64,000 nucleotides of DNA from Castellaniella sp035707805. GTDB taxonomy: Bacteria; Pseudomonadota; Gammaproteobacteria; Burkholderiales; Burkholderiaceae_B. The notes under the pieces were generated by a model. That model saw only the letters and a list, made by a program, of their open reading frames with translations, had not been told where the DNA came from and did not search any database. The stretch covers positions 122,936 through 186,935 of the forward strand of contig DASSTS010000024.1 in the NCBI GenBank assembly GCA_035707805.1, written 5' to 3'. Positions 24,484 to 34,745 of the stretch are shown here, piece by piece (the first letter of the stretch is position 1; every line of letters begins with the position of its first letter). A program made the translations under genes and the position numbers.

Positions 24484-24626
24484 GTGATTGCGTCTCCTCA
24501 TGCCAGGCGGTTCAGGCGCTCTGGCGGTTCCATTCTAGTCATGTCGGGGCCGGCGATGGTGTAGTGGGCCCGCGCGTCCCGCCGGCCTGCCGGTGCCCGG
24601 ACGCCCTGACCTGGAGGAACCCCATC

Positions 24627-25514
24627 ATGCAGTCTGCATCTCCCCTCGCCGCGCCATCCGCCGCCACGCCCTTCTGCCTGACCGTGTCCTGCCCCAGCCA
24701 GGCCGGCCAGGTGGCCGCCATCGTGTCCTTCCTGGACCAGCGCCAGGGCTACATCGACGAATTCACGGTATTCGACGAAAAGAGCACACGGACCTTCTTC
24801 GTGCGCTGCGTCTTTCACACCGAAGGGCCGCAGGCGCTGGACTGCGCCACCCTGAGCCGGGACTTCGCCGAACTGGCGCAGCGCTTTTCCATGCGCTGGC
24901 GCATCCACGACATGTCCGCGCGCCCGCGGGTGCTGATCCTGGTCTCGAAACTGGAACACTGCCTGGCGGACCTGCTGTTTCGCACGCGGATGGGCGAGCT
25001 GCCGATGGACGTCGCCGCCATCGCCTCGAACCACGACACCCTGCGCGGCCATGCCGAGGCCGCCGGCATCGCCTTCCACCACCTGCCGGTGGACCAGGAC
25101 AACCGGCCGTGGCAGGAGGCCGCCATCCTGGACCTGGTCCGCGCCAGCGGCGCGGAGCTGGTCATCCTGGCGCGCTACATGCAGATCCTGCGCCCCGAGA
25201 CCAGCAAGGCGCTGGCCGGCCGCGCCATCAACATCCACCATTCCTTCCTGCCGGGATTCAAGGGCGCCCGCCCCTACCACCAGGCCTACGAGCGCGGCGT
25301 CAAGGTGATCGGCGCGACCGCCCATTTCGTCACCGACGACCTGGACGAGGGGCCCATCATCGAACAGGTCGTGGAAGCGGTCGACCACACGCAGAATCCC
25401 GAGCAGCTGCTGGCCACCGGCCGCAATCTGGAATGCCAGGCGCTGGCCCGGGCCGTGCGCCGCCATCTGGAACGCCGCGTGTTCATCAGCGGCCACCGGA
25501 CGGTCGTGCTGTAG
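24627..25514 (+). CDS. purU: Formyltetrahydrofolate deformylase
   Basis: A 295-residue PurU. An N-terminal ACT domain (FCLTVSCPSQAGQVAAIVSFL) precedes the hydrolase domain, whose active site includes INIHHSFLPGFKGARPY and HFVTDDLDEGPII with the family His and Asp. It converts 10-formyl-THF to formate and THF, draining the C1 units that sarcosine oxidase loads onto folate. GGAGGAA lies nine bases before the ATG. It faces away from the regulator at 24483 and is a usual companion of soxBDAG-glyA clusters. Confidence 0.94.
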   Translation: MQSASPLAAPSAATPFCLTVSCPSQAGQVAAIVSFLDQRQGYIDEFTVFDEKSTRTFFVRCVFHTEGPQALDCATLSRDFAELAQRFSMRWRIHDMSARPRVLILVSKLEHCLADLLFRTRMGELPMDVAAIASNHDTLRGHAEAAGIAFHHLPVDQDNRPWQEAAILDLVRASGAELVILARYMQILRPETSKALAGRAINIHHSFLPGFKGARPYHQAYERGVKVIGATAHFVTDDLDEGPIIEQVVEAVDHTQNPEQLLATGRNLECQALARAVRRHLERRVFISGHRTVVL

Positions 25515-25533
25515 GCGGGCGCCGCGCCGCCGG

Positions 25534-25549
25534 GGGGCGTGTCCGCCCC
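25534..25549. terminator. Hairpin between convergent purU and creatininase genes
   Basis: GGGGCG, loop TGTC, CGCCCC, in the 59-base gap between two convergent stops. No T run on either side, so it may act with Rho or only protect 3' ends. Confidence 0.4.
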
Positions 25550-25573
25550 ACCGGGCGCGCGCGGCCGGCCGCA

Positions 25574-26344
25574 TCAGTCGAATGCGGTCGCCAGGGCGTC
25601 CGAGATCCCGCGCACGCACACGGACAGGATCAGCGCGCCATGCTCGGCGCTGGCCCGTTTGGCCGAGGACAGGCAGCCCGACGGCGGCGTCCATTCGGGC
25701 TTGATCGGGAAGAAGTCGTAGGGCGGGAATTCGGCCGGCGGATGATCGTGCACCTGGCTCATGTCGACCAGGTCGGGATGCAGGTGCAGCATCAGCGAGG
25801 TCTCCAGCACGCCGCCGTGCTCGACCGCCCAGCCGGGGAAATCACCCTGGTAGATCGCCTCGATCGTGGCCGGGTCGATGAAATCCCAGTACGACAGGAT
25901 GATGCAGCGGAAATCCCGGATGCCGTCCCAGCGCAGCTCGCGCAGGGCGAGGTCCACGCCCTCGGTGATGAAGGCGGAATTCTCGTAGTGGCCATTGACC
26001 AGCACCGCCTTGCGCACGCCGTGGCGGGCCAGTTCCTTGAGGACGTCGCGGATGATGTGGGTGACGGTCGATCCGTCCAGGCTGGTGGTGCCCGGCATGT
26101 GGTTGCCGCCGCCGCTCTTTTGCTGCGACTTGTAGCCGTAGGCGATGGCCGGGGCCACCAGCCCGCCGATCCCGGCGGCCACGCGCTCGGAGATCGCGCT
26201 GGGCAGCAGCACGTCGGGATTCATGCTCATGTGCGGGCCGTGCTGTTCCAGCGCCCCCACGGGGATCAGCACGGGCGCACCCTGTTTGACCTTCTCGGCA
26301 TAGGCCGGCCAGGCCAGCTCGGCGATACGGACACGGTTCATCAT
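25574..26344 (-). CDS. crnA: Creatininase (creatinine amidohydrolase)
   Basis: A 256-residue metalloenzyme. Metal ligands of the Pseudomonas creatininase are all visible: Glu33, His35 and Asp44 in GALEQHGPHMSMNPDVLL, and His119 and Glu121 in LVNGHYEN. The stretch YKSQQKSGGGNHMPGTTSLDG and the C terminus LSSAKRASAEHGALILSVCV match true creatininases rather than only the broad superfamily. It interconverts creatinine and creatine. The gene starts 10 bases after the NCS1 permease stop, so the two form one operon. Confidence 0.92.
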   Translation of the reverse strand: MMNRVRIAELAWPAYAEKVKQGAPVLIPVGALEQHGPHMSMNPDVLLPSAISERVAAGIGGLVAPAIAYGYKSQQKSGGGNHMPGTTSLDGSTVTHIIRDVLKELARHGVRKAVLVNGHYENSAFITEGVDLALRELRWDGIRDFRCIILSYWDFIDPATIEAIYQGDFPGWAVEHGGVLETSLMLHLHPDLVDMSQVHDHPPAEFPPYDFFPIKPEWTPPSGCLSSAKRASAEHGALILSVCVRGISDALATAFD

Positions 26345-26354
26345 TGACCTCGGT

Positions 26355-27746
26355 TCATGGTTGGGATGCCGACTCTCGCGGCAGGCGGGCGCCGCCCCGG
26401 TTCAAGCCCAGCGTCAGCACCAGATAGCTGAGCGCCGTCACGCCGATCGCGGGAAAGGACGCCGTCCAGATGGCGGCCGTGTCCTTCAGGCCATAGTGCA
26501 GCAGATAGAACACGCCCAGGCCCATCGCCATCGAGATCCAGCCCGGGACGTTCCAGTCGCCCAGCCGGCTGCGGGTCGAGCCGTCGGCCTGTTCGCCCGC
26601 GAACAGGTCCTCGTCGCGGACCCTGCGCCCGCGCACGACGAAATAATCGATGACGACCAGAGTCCACAGCGGGACGAAGATCCCGCCCACGATGCCGAGG
26701 AAGAACTCGAAATATTCGATGAACTTGTCGAAGGCCAGGGGCAGGAAGCACATGACGAACTGCAGCAGGGCGATGAACAGCAGGTAGCGCTTGGGCGAGC
26801 GCGTGCGGGTGGCGCCCACCAGGCCCATGCCGGCGCCGTACAGCACCGTCACGTTGGTGCTGACCGTGGCGAAGAACACCACCAGGAAGGCCACTGTGCC
26901 CAGGCCCAGCGAGGCGATCGTCGAACTGGGATCCGAGTTGTTGGGATCGAAGACCCCGGTGTCCAGCACCACGCCGATCACCCCGATGGCGCCGACGAGC
27001 ATGAACCAGCCCTGCCCCAGATTGACGCCCAGCCAGCTGCCCACGGTGGCAGCGCCTGGCCCCTTGGCAAAGCGCGCGAAGTCGCCGATCATCGCCCAGC
27101 CCCAGCAAAAGCCGAAGGCCAGGTCGAAATAGAAGGCGGGCGTATGCTGCGCCTGGGGCAGCGTCAGGCTGGCGATCCGCTCATAGTCCCAGTGCTGCAG
27201 CACCACGACGGTTTCCCAGATGCCCAGCACGACCAGCAACACGACCGACACCCATTCCAGGTACTTGATCGCCCGGTGGCCCACCACCACGATCAGGCCC
27301 TGGACCACGGCCGTGACCAGGATGCCCAGGATCAGCGGCCCGGTCGAGCCGGGCTGGCCGTACGTCGCCCAGCCCCACATCTCGTGGAACACGTAGGTCA
27401 GGGAGATGGCGGCGATGAAGGTATTGATGCTGGGCCAGCCGATCATGCCGAAGAATTCGCCGATCCCGGCCCAGCGCGCGCCTTTCATCCCCAGCGCGGG
27501 CACCGTGCAGGTGACGGTCGAGGCGCCGTGCTTCCAGGAGATCCAGCCGATCATGGCCCAGGGGATCATCATCAGCGGCAGGTAGATGAAGGCGTACTGC
27601 CATACGAAGGACAGGCCGATGGCGGCCGCCATCCCGCCGAAATACCAGGATCCGGTATTGACGCCGGAACCGAACCAGGTCACGACCTGGTCGAAAAAGC
27701 CATATTCGCGCCGGTCGTGGGGAATCCTGGCGGTGCCGTACTCCAT
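26355..27746 (-). CDS. NCS1-family permease, probable creatinine/creatine importer
   Basis: A 463-residue inner-membrane protein with about 12 hydrophobic segments and NCS1 landmarks (FFDQVVTWFGSGVNTGSWYFGG; WAMIGDFARFAKGP; GGIFVPLWTLVVIDYFVVRGR). NCS1 carriers move nucleobases, hydantoins and related cyclic ureides by Na+ or H+ symport; creatinine has a similar ring. Co-transcription with creatininase makes creatinine the best guess. The start is ATG 27746 with GGAGG four bases upstream; an in-frame ATG at 27803 is less supported. The promoter carries the duplicated element at 27844-27907. Confidence 0.87.
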   Translation of the reverse strand: MEYGTARIPHDRREYGFFDQVVTWFGSGVNTGSWYFGGMAAAIGLSFVWQYAFIYLPLMMIPWAMIGWISWKHGASTVTCTVPALGMKGARWAGIGEFFGMIGWPSINTFIAAISLTYVFHEMWGWATYGQPGSTGPLILGILVTAVVQGLIVVVGHRAIKYLEWVSVVLLVVLGIWETVVVLQHWDYERIASLTLPQAQHTPAFYFDLAFGFCWGWAMIGDFARFAKGPGAATVGSWLGVNLGQGWFMLVGAIGVIGVVLDTGVFDPNNSDPSSTIASLGLGTVAFLVVFFATVSTNVTVLYGAGMGLVGATRTRSPKRYLLFIALLQFVMCFLPLAFDKFIEYFEFFLGIVGGIFVPLWTLVVIDYFVVRGRRVRDEDLFAGEQADGSTRSRLGDWNVPGWISMAMGLGVFYLLHYGLKDTAAIWTASFPAIGVTALSYLVLTLGLNRGGARLPRESASQP

Positions 27747-27843
27747 ATTGCCTCCTCGGGGACAGGCCGGCCTCTCGTTATGGATCGGGAGTGTAGCGGC
27801 CACAGTGCCTGAACGACAGCGCTGCCCTCAGCGGTCAGCCGGT

Positions 27844-27907
27844 CCATCTTAGAGGTCCGGCACGCCCTGTCTTGTTCAGGAACGACATTAAATTGTCTGG
27901 GAGCGAA
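27844..27907 (-). promoter_or_regulatory. Copy 1 of duplicated creatinine-regulon promoter element
   Basis: Read leftward: direct half-sites TCGCTCCCAG (27906-27897) and TCGTTCCTGA (27885-27876), 21 bases apart, then 24 bases to a -10-like TAAGAT (27851-27846). No -35 is present. The same layout occurs before creatinase at 29308-29372. Two half-sites in direct orientation two helical turns apart are the usual target of an AraC-family activator; the GlxA-type regulator at 29457 is the nearest candidate. Confidence 0.65.
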
Positions 27908-27943
27908 CAAAGCGCCCCAGACACGGAACTTCCGCGCGGGGCT

Positions 27944-27980
27944 GGCGGCGCGGCCGGATTGCTGCCCCGGCCGCGCCGCC
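27944..27980. other. Long GC-rich inverted repeat after creatinase
   Basis: GGCGGCGCGGCCGG (27944-27957) and its exact complement CCGGCCGCGCCGCC (27967-27980) form a 14-bp stem with a nine-base loop, 19 bases after the creatinase stop. No T run follows. It may terminate with Rho or shield the creatinase mRNA 3' end. Confidence 0.55.
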
Positions 27981-27998
27981 GACGGTCCGCCGCAGTCG

Positions 27999-29249
27999 TC
28001 AGCCGATGATGTTGTGCTCCGGCCCGTACGGGAACCCGGTGATGTTCTCCGCGCCCTCCCCGGTCACGACCAGGATGTCGTGCTCGCGGTAGCCGCCGGC
28101 GCCGGGCAGGCCCTCGGGCAGCATCAGCATGGGCTCCATCGACACCACCATATTGGGCACCAGCACGGTCTCGATGTCCTCGCGCAATTCCAGCCCCGCC
28201 TCGCGGCCGTAGTAGTGCGACAGCACGCCGAAAGAGTGGCCGTAGCCGAAGGTGCGGTATTTCAGCACGCCGTGGCGGTGGTAGATCTCGTTGAGTTCGG
28301 CCGCGATGTCGCAGCAGCGCGCGCCCGGACGGATGAGCTTCTGGCCGGCCTCGTGCACCTCGACGTTGATCTCCCATATGCGCCGGTGGGCGTCCGAGCA
28401 TTCCTCGGCGAACAGGGTGCGCTCCAGCGCGGTGTAATAGCCGGAGATCATGGGAAAGCAGTTCAGGCTGAGGATGTCGCCGCGCTGGATCCGCCGCGAG
28501 GTCACCGGATTGTGCGCTCCGTCGGTGTTGATGCCCGACTGGAACCAGGTCCAGGTGTCCATGAGCTCGGAATCGGGGTAGGTGCGGGCGATCTCGCGCA
28601 CCATCGCCTGCGTGGACGCCAGCGCCACCTCGTACTCGGGCACGCCCACGGCGATGGCGTCGCGGCAGGCGGCCCCGCCGATGTCGGCGATCCGCGCGCC
28701 GTGCTTGATCAACGCGATTTCCTCGTCGGACTTGATCATGCGCAGGCGCATGCAGGCCTTGCCGATGTCCACCAGCTCGCAGCCCGGCAGGGCGGCGCGC
28801 AGCTTGTCCAGGTTCTCGGCGGTGACGTGATCCATTTCCACCCCGACGCGCTTGCTGCCTTTCAGCAGGGTCTGCACGGCGTGGAAATAATTGTCGCGCT
28901 GCCAGTCCGTATAGACGATGTTGTCGCCGAAGCTGCGGCGCGCCGGCTGGCCGGCGTCGATGTTGGCGCTGATGGTCGTGTGCTTGTCCTGCGTGAGCAC
29001 CAGCCCATAGAAGCGGCCGAAATGGCAAAATAGGAAGTCGGCGTAATAATTGATGTTGTGATACGAGGTGAACAGGATGGCGTCGATGTCGTTGTCGCTC
29101 ATGTGCTTGCGCGCCGCGTCGACGCGCCGCTGCATCTCGGCGTCCGAAAAAGTCGGCTTGGCGTGCGGTCCGTTGGGGATCTGCAGCAGGCGGGTCTCGC
29201 GCATTTGCTGGGCGGCGGTCGCGGCATTCGAGAATTGCAGGTTGCTCAT
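27999..29249 (-). CDS. Creatinase (creatine amidinohydrolase)
   Basis: A 416-residue enzyme of the pita-bread (M24 aminopeptidase-like) fold. The N-terminal domain contains FTSYHNINYYADFLFCHFGR, and the catalytic domain has His246 in GINTDGAHNPVTSR, FGYGHSFGVLSHYYGREAG and VVSMEPMLMLPEGLPGAGGYREHDILVV, which match characterised creatinases closely. Unlike the peptidases it lacks the metal-binding set and hydrolyses creatine to sarcosine and urea. Sarcosine then feeds soxBDAG. The second copy of the shared promoter element lies at 29308-29372. It faces away from the regulator at 29457. Confidence 0.95.
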   Translation of the reverse strand: MSNLQFSNAATAAQQMRETRLLQIPNGPHAKPTFSDAEMQRRVDAARKHMSDNDIDAILFTSYHNINYYADFLFCHFGRFYGLVLTQDKHTTISANIDAGQPARRSFGDNIVYTDWQRDNYFHAVQTLLKGSKRVGVEMDHVTAENLDKLRAALPGCELVDIGKACMRLRMIKSDEEIALIKHGARIADIGGAACRDAIAVGVPEYEVALASTQAMVREIARTYPDSELMDTWTWFQSGINTDGAHNPVTSRRIQRGDILSLNCFPMISGYYTALERTLFAEECSDAHRRIWEINVEVHEAGQKLIRPGARCCDIAAELNEIYHRHGVLKYRTFGYGHSFGVLSHYYGREAGLELREDIETVLVPNMVVSMEPMLMLPEGLPGAGGYREHDILVVTGEGAENITGFPYGPEHNIIG

Positions 29250-29307
29250 GGGTGTCTCCCGGGATGTGTGGATTGGACGGCTGTGCGTCTGCCAGCGTTC
29301 GTGCGAT

Positions 29308-29372
29308 CCATCTTAGAGATCCGGCGCCAGCCGCCTTTTTTCAGAAACGACCTTTAATTGCCTGAAAGCGAA
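29308..29372 (-). promoter_or_regulatory. Copy 2 of duplicated creatinine-regulon promoter element
   Basis: Half-sites TCGCTTTCAG (29371-29362) and TCGTTTCTGA (29350-29341) repeat directly at 21 bases, followed after 25 bases by TAAGAT (29315-29310), 58 bases before the creatinase ATG. Compared with copy 1, both halves differ at parallel positions (CCC/TTC with TCC/TTC). Confidence 0.65.
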
Positions 29373-29456
29373 GATCCGTACTAAAAGAAGCGGACTCGAC
29401 AAAAACAACCAGAGAACGGCCGGCGGCAACAGCGCAGGCCGATGGAGACAAGCAGA

Positions 29457-30563
29457 ATGGATACCCCCTCGTTCCAGGCTGCGCCGTGCCGGCAGCCCCC
29501 TCGCCCCCTGCGCCATTACGGCTTCCTGCTGGTGCCGGGGTTCACCTTGATCGGCTTTTCCTCGGCCGTCGAACCCCTGCGCATGGCCAACCTCACCAGC
29601 GACAGCCGGCTCTTTCGCTGGAGCACGATCAGCCTGGACGGCGCCCCCGTCGTCGCCAGCAACGGCATCCCCGTGCAGCCCGACGCGTCGCTGGACGAGG
29701 CGCCGGCCCTGGATGCCGTCTTCGTCTGCGGATCCAATCCCATCCCGGCGCGCATCGATCCTCACTGCCTGAACTGGCTGCGCCGCCAGGCGCGCCAGGG
29801 CACGCCCCTGGGCGGCATCTGCACCGGCAGCTACTGGCTGGCGCAGGCGGGCCTGCTCGACGGCTACCGCTGCACCCTGCACTGGGAGGACACCGAGCGC
29901 CTGCTGACCGACTTTCCCGACATCATCGTCTCCAAGCGCATCTACGAGATCGACCGCGACCGCTACACCTGCAGCGGCGGCATCGCACCCGTGGACCTGA
30001 TGGTCGCCCTCATCAGCCAGCAGACCGGCAGCCACGACATCGCGGCCAAGGTCTCCGAACTGATGGTCTGCGAGCGCATCCGCTCGCCCCGCGACCCGCA
30101 GCGCATTCCGCTGCGCCAGCAGATCGGCACCAGCCAGCCCAAGCTCACCGAGGTCGTGACGCTGATGGAAAACAACCTCGAAGAGCCCCTCACGAAAGAA
30201 GAACTCGCGCAGTTCATCCGGGTGTCGGTGCGCCAGCTGGAACGGCTGTTCCAGGAATACCTGAAATGCACGCCCAACGCCTACTACCTCGAACTGCGGC
30301 TGCAGCGGGCGCGCCAGCTGCTGCTCGGGACCGAGCAGTCCATCATCGACGTGGCCGCCGCCTGCGGCTTCGTGTCCGTCACTCATTTCACCCACCGCTA
30401 CCGGGCCTACTTCGGCACCACGCCGGGGCGCGCGCGCCGCGCCGTCCTGCCTTCCGCCGACGAGCCGCCCGATGCGGCGGACCCCCGCCGCGCAGCATGT
30501 CATTCGCATGCCAGCACTATGGCGCGAACGTACAAGCCGGAAAACCTGCCGTCCCTAGAATGA
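29457..30563 (+). CDS. GlxA-family AraC-type regulator (GbdR-like) of the creatinine genes
   Basis: About 368 residues: DJ-1/PfpI-like N-terminal domain (YGFLLVPGFTLIGFSSAVEP; GGICTGSYWLAQAG) and an AraC C-terminal domain (LTKEELAQFIRVSVRQLERLFQEY; SIIDVAAACGFVSVTHFTHRYRAYFG). It resembles Pseudomonas GbdR. GGAG nine bases upstream selects the ATG at 29457 over 29442. It is divergent from creatinase, with two candidate binding half-sites in between, so it probably activates creatinase and the permease-creatininase pair. The effector may be creatine, creatinine or sarcosine. Confidence 0.88.
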   Translation: MDTPSFQAAPCRQPPRPLRHYGFLLVPGFTLIGFSSAVEPLRMANLTSDSRLFRWSTISLDGAPVVASNGIPVQPDASLDEAPALDAVFVCGSNPIPARIDPHCLNWLRRQARQGTPLGGICTGSYWLAQAGLLDGYRCTLHWEDTERLLTDFPDIIVSKRIYEIDRDRYTCSGGIAPVDLMVALISQQTGSHDIAAKVSELMVCERIRSPRDPQRIPLRQQIGTSQPKLTEVVTLMENNLEEPLTKEELAQFIRVSVRQLERLFQEYLKCTPNAYYLELRLQRARQLLLGTEQSIIDVAAACGFVSVTHFTHRYRAYFGTTPGRARRAVLPSADEPPDAADPRRAACHSHASTMARTYKPENLPSLE

Positions 30564-30628
30564 GCCGGAGGCCATCCCCGCGGCCCGCCCGGGCGCGGCC
30601 GATGGCACCTCATTCACAGGGAGACAGC

Positions 30629-31899
<1,271 letters not shown>

Positions 31900-31903
<4 letters not shown>

Positions 31904-33195
31904 GCCCCCGCCCGGACTGCGCGAGGAACGGCCGCGGCGCCTGCGCCGCCGGCAACGGCCGCCGTCCGTCCCCCGCCGGGCCGGCGGCGGATCCCCCCGC
32001 ACACCCGCCGGCGCCCTCCCCGGCCGCCGCGCGCAAGCCGCAATGGCTGCTGTGCGCCGCGCTGTTCGCGGTGGCCTACACGGCGCAGACGGTCTCGCCG
32101 GTGATGCTGTTCTACACGATCGAACTGCATCTATCCACGACCGACCTGACGCTGTTCTTCACGGTCTACGCCATCGGTTTGATGGCGGCCTTCCTGGTCG
32201 GCGGACCGCAGTCCGACCGGCGCGGGCGCCGGGCCGTCGTCGCGCCTTCGGCCGCCCTGCTGGTGCTGGCCGTGCTGGCCCTGCTGGGCGCCGCGCACTG
32301 GGGCAAGCCCATGATCCTGGCGGCGCGCTTCCTGCAAGGCGTGGCCAGCGGCGCGGTCTTCACGGTGGGCACCGTCTGGCTGCGCGAAATGGCGGGCGCG
32401 GCCCATGCCGCGCGGGCCTCCATGCTGGCCAGCGGCGTCATGGCCTCGGGCTTCGCGCTGGGGCCGTTCGTGTCCGGCATCCTGGTCCAATGGTTGCCCT
32501 GGCCGGGCGCGCTGTCCTTCGGGATCGCCGGAATCCTGGCCCTGGGCGCCGTCCTGGTCCTGCGCACCCTGCCGGAAACCATGACGGCGCACCGGGCCAC
32601 GCGCATCCGGATCGGCCTGCCGCCCGGCACGGCGGGCGGCTTCTTCTGCTACCTGGTGCCCTGCGGACTGCTGGTCTATACCTTCACCATGCTGTCGCTG
32701 ATCGCCTTTCCGGTCCAACTGGGCAAGGCCGGCTTTGCACAGGTCTATTTCATCCTGGGCGTCAGCGCGCTGATCGTGCAGGGCTTTGCCGCCGCGGCGA
32801 ATTTCTGGGCCATGCGCCTGGGGCCGCTGCGCGCCGGCTGGCTGGCCGGCCTGTGCGGCGCCGCCGGCTGCGCGCTGGGCTATGCGGCGGTGCAGCCGGG
32901 CGGCTGGCCCTGGGTGCTGCCGGCATCCGCCGCCATCGGCGTGGCCAACGGCCTGTCCATGGCATCGGGCGTGGCCGTGTCGGACCGCCTGGCGCCCGCT
33001 GAACATCGCGGCGCACTGATCTCGATGTTCTACATCGTCGTCTATGCGGGGTATTCGAGCCCCACGGCCCTGTCGCTGGTGTGGGGCCGGCAGACCATGG
33101 AACACGGCGCCACCATCGCCGCGCTGGCGGTCTTCGCCGCCGCCATGGCCGCCGTCCTGGCCACTGCGGGCCGGTGGGCGATCACGCGCCGCTAG
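31900..33195 (+). CDS. MFS transporter of unknown substrate
   Basis: A 431-residue major facilitator with about 12 hydrophobic segments. After a 45-residue Ala/Pro-rich cytoplasmic start, the first helix is WLLCAALFAVAYTAQTVSPVMLFY. The loop GGPQSDRRGRRAVV between helices 2 and 3 is the MFS motif. The ATG overlaps the glyA stop (ATGA), so the two are co-translated. It could export or import an amino acid or amine linked to the C1 pathway; sequence does not say which. Confidence 0.88.
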
Positions 33196-33220
33196 GCCGA
33201 CGCCGGCGGCGAGGCGCCGT

Positions 33221-33733
33221 TCAGGACGAATGCCCGCCGGGCACGACGGCAGACCGCGCCGCCAGGCGCCGCCTGAGCCCGTGGATGGCGTCCCGCAGCA
33301 CGGTCTTGGGGTGAAACACCGCCAGGTCGATGGAATCCAGCGTGTTCTTGACCATCAGGCCCAGCTCGGTATCGCCCTCGATCACCAGGCGGCGGCTGAA
33401 GAACAGCGTGTCGGGATCCTCGGTACGCTGCAGCAGGCGGTAGAAATCCATGGCGTCGGCCCGCAGCGTCAGGTCCGGCGCCGCGGCGCCGTGGCGCGCG
33501 GCCCGGAAGGACCGGCCGCGCCAGGTGTAGTCGAAGCGCAGGCGCGCGTCGGCGACCTCGATGCGCAGCGACCGGCCTTCGAGCCGCTGCAGGGTGTCGG
33601 GATGCAGGTGGCGGGCCAGCACGAGGTTCAGGCCGGTGACGAACAGCACGGAGCCCGGGTAGCGCGGCAGGCGTTCGAGGGCCCGGGCCAGCGGCGCGGG
33701 GACGGGGGTGTTGGCGGTGGCGGGATTCTGCAT
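33221..33733 (-). CDS. ubiT: Ubiquinone accessory protein UbiT (SCP2 lipid carrier)
   Basis: A 170-residue SCP2-domain protein (LARHLHPDTLQRLEGRSLRIEV; DLTLRADAMDFYRLLQRTEDPDTLFFSRRLVIEGDTELGL), matching E. coli UbiT/YhbT. UbiT carries the hydrophobic ubiquinone precursors for the oxygen-independent pathway. It is the last gene of the leftward ubiU-ubiV-ubiT unit, 76 bases after ubiV. Confidence 0.9.
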   Translation of the reverse strand: MQNPATANTPVPAPLARALERLPRYPGSVLFVTGLNLVLARHLHPDTLQRLEGRSLRIEVADARLRFDYTWRGRSFRAARHGAAAPDLTLRADAMDFYRLLQRTEDPDTLFFSRRLVIEGDTELGLMVKNTLDSIDLAVFHPKTVLRDAIHGLRRRLAARSAVVPGGHSS

Positions 33734-33809
33734 GAACGGACCTCGGGACAGGAAAGCGGAGCACCGGCGCGGCCGGCGCAGCGGGCGCGCCGGAAAGCCG
33801 GGCGGCGGA

Positions 33810-34730
33810 TCAGGCGGCGCTGGTGCCGGGATGCCCGGCCGCCTGGGGCAGCACCATGTCCAGCCCCGGGCGGCCGTGCCAGTAGCCGTTGCAGGGCCCC
33901 GCCGGCATCAGGGACGCCAGGCGGGCATGGGCGTCGGCCGCGGCCTCGCGGCCGTCGAGCACCGCGCGAAAGGCCGCCGTCACCTGGTCCATGTGCTGCG
34001 ACTGGGGGCTCAGGCGCAGCACGTCCACGCCCAGGTCCCGCAATTCGTCGAGCTCGTGGATCAGCGTGTGCACCAGCGCCGACTGGGTCTGGATGCCGTT
34101 GATGGTCAGGAACGCCTGGGATTCCTTGGTCTCGAGCAGCAGGCCGTCGGGATGGTCCATGCAGACGTACTGGCAGTTGTCCTTGGGGAAATTGCGGTTG
34201 CGCGCCGTAAAGCAGCGGGCGGAAAACGCCAGCGGCATGCGGCCGTAGGCGAAGACCTCGGTCTGCAGGCCGGCCGGGCGGTCCTGCTGCAGCTGCGCCA
34301 GCCCCGCCCGGCCCATTTCCAGAGGCATGACCCAGCGCGTCGCGCCCTGCGCCGCGATGACGTCCAGCGTGGGCTTGCTGTAGATGTTGAGGAACGGCCC
34401 GGCGATGAACGGGCGGCCCTGCATGCGGTGCACCGCGCCCATGTCGTTGGCTTCGATGCCGTAGCGTTCGTTCTCGGTGATCTTGCGCAGGGTGGTGAGG
34501 TCGTTGCCCGATTCCAGCAGGACCTGCGTGGACAGCACCGGCGTCTTGCCGGCCTGGGCCAGCATGTCGGCGACCTCGATCCAGTCGGGCAGGCGCAGCT
34601 CGTGGCGCCGGGAACAGACGGTTTCCCCCAGATAGACGATGTCCACCGGCCAGTCGCAGGCTGCCGCATAGAATTCCAGTGTCGTGACCCGCGGCCAGTA
34701 GTATTGCAGCGGTCCCAAAGCGATCTTCAT
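33810..34730 (-). CDS. ubiV: O2-independent ubiquinone hydroxylase subunit UbiV
   Basis: A 306-residue peptidase-U32-like protein. Three of the cluster cysteines are Cys173, Cys186 and Cys190 (SARCFTARNRNFPKDNCQYVC), and Cys39 (GETVCSRRHELR) is the fourth. These match the 4Fe-4S site of E. coli UbiV. With UbiU it hydroxylates the ubiquinone ring without oxygen, using prephenate as O donor in the characterised system. It follows ubiU by 15 bases. Confidence 0.94.
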   Translation of the reverse strand: MKIALGPLQYYWPRVTTLEFYAAACDWPVDIVYLGETVCSRRHELRLPDWIEVADMLAQAGKTPVLSTQVLLESGNDLTTLRKITENERYGIEANDMGAVHRMQGRPFIAGPFLNIYSKPTLDVIAAQGATRWVMPLEMGRAGLAQLQQDRPAGLQTEVFAYGRMPLAFSARCFTARNRNFPKDNCQYVCMDHPDGLLLETKESQAFLTINGIQTQSALVHTLIHELDELRDLGVDVLRLSPQSQHMDQVTAAFRAVLDGREAAADAHARLASLMPAGPCNGYWHGRPGLDMVLPQAAGHPGTSAA

Positions 34731-34745
34731 GCTGATGTCCCCGAT

